Assembly (NCBI GenBank): GCA_031282535.1
Contig: JAITDM010000174.1
Span: 1-7,297, forward strand
Direction: 5' to 3'
Length of the DNA stretch: 7,297 nucleotides
From: Oscillospiraceae bacterium
GTDB lineage: Bacteria > Bacillota > Clostridia > Oscillospirales > UBA929
The notes under the pieces were generated by a model. The model searched no databases, was not told the origin of the DNA, and was given only the letters and a program-made list of their open reading frames with translations. The translations under genes were made by a program, and so were the position numbers. Each line of letters begins with the position of its first letter. Position 1 is the stretch's first letter. Shown piece after piece: positions 7,081-7,297 of this stretch.

Positions 7081-7103
7081 GGGAGGCTTCTCCATTCATG
7101 GAG
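7081..7103 (+). promoter_or_regulatory. Ribosome binding site and start codon in alternative hairpins
   Basis: GGGAGG (7081-7086) is the likely ribosome binding site, with a rather long 11-base gap to ATG 7098. CTCC (7090-7093) can pair with GGAG of this site (7082-7085), or CTCCA (7090-7094) can pair with TGGAG (7099-7103), which covers the start codon. The two pairings exclude one another. Confidence 0.4.
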
Positions 7104-7297
7104 GCAAAACACACCGCGCGCACGGCCCTGCGCGTCTCGCGCCACGGCATTGCCGTCAATGTGCTGCTGGCCGGCTTCAAACTGGCGGCCGGCCTGATCG
7201 CCCGCTCGTCCGCGATGGTTTCGGACGCCGTACACACGCTCTCCGACGTCCTGAGCACCGTGGCCGTGATGATCGGCGTGGCGCTTTCCAGCCGGGA
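7098..7297 (+). CDS. Cation diffusion facilitator metal transporter (N-terminal part)
   Basis: Only the first 66 codons are inside the window. The product is a member of the cation diffusion facilitator family, inner-membrane antiporters that export divalent metals such as Zn, Mn, Co or Fe in exchange for protons. Residues 17-35 form a first hydrophobic helix. A second begins near residue 39 with SAMVSDAVHTLSD, holding D43 and the H46-xxx-D50 pair that corresponds to the membrane metal site; it continues to about 63. An HxxxD pair is commonly linked to zinc-type members and DxxxD to manganese or iron types, but the second half of the site lies outside the window, so the metal cannot be assigned. 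It is divergent from the aminotransferase-purB operon and is preceded by a structured leader. No convincing promoter was found for it; a TTCACT/CATATG pair (6961-6988) is weak. Confidence 0.93.
   Translation, partial: MEAKHTARTALRVSRHGIAVNVLLAGFKLAAGLIARSSAMVSDAVHTLSDVLSTVAVMIGVALSSR

Noticed and set aside
6941..7097. Known riboswitch (NiCo or manganese yybP-ykoY) upstream of the CDF gene
   Set aside because: The conserved sequence blocks of these classes, as I recall them, are absent; only unassigned stems are present.
5671..7197. Long plus-strand open frame (508 codons) opposite the aminotransferase and into the CDF start
   Set aside because: It overlaps two well-supported genes in wrong frames and crosses a strong opposite-strand promoter; the translation is Arg/His/Gly-rich, as expected of shadow frames.

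Overview
The window is about 60% G+C by eye. It carries four genes on the minus strand and the start of a fifth on the plus strand. The genes use strong AGGAG-type ribosome binding sites. The gene types are an HD-GYP response regulator, a Cache/hybrid kinase with an HPt domain, a PurB of the roughly 477-residue type and a type Ic aspartate aminotransferase. Together they suggest a G+C-rich member of the Clostridia (Bacillota). That placement is an inference from family resemblance; no rRNA or other phylogenetic marker is present.

Layout. Bases 1-1007 (minus): a response regulator with a receiver domain and an HD-GYP c-di-GMP phosphodiesterase domain, cut by the left edge. Bases 1008-1135: a gap that folds into two adjacent hairpins. 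Bases 1136-3943 (minus): a membrane-bound hybrid histidine kinase (Cache sensor, HisKA, HATPase, receiver, HPt). Bases 3944-4117: a gap with two hairpins and a 9-base T run, probably the transcription boundary between purB and the kinase. Bases 4118-5551 (minus): purB, adenylosuccinate lyase. Bases 5548-6831 (minus): a PLP-dependent aminotransferase whose stop codon overlaps the purB start by 4 bases. Bases 6832-7097: a divergent intergenic region with a near-consensus housekeeping promoter for the aminotransferase-purB operon and a strongly structured leader ahead of the plus-strand gene. Bases 7098-7297 (plus): the first 66 codons of a cation diffusion facilitator (CDF) metal transporter.

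How the genes fit together. The kinase and the HD-GYP regulator look like a complete signalling unit: an outside ligand is sensed by the Cache domain, phosphate passes His-Asp-His inside the kinase and then to the regulator, which degrades c-di-GMP. The aminotransferase-purB pair makes metabolic sense. Aspartate, the probable product of the first enzyme, is the nitrogen donor in the two purine steps whose succinyl intermediates PurB cleaves. The CDF transporter is divergent and has no evident link to the other genes.

No mobile element, CRISPR array, tRNA or rRNA was seen. I do not see a clear new multi-gene system. The least explained elements are the RNA-like structures ahead of the CDF gene and between the kinase and regulator genes.
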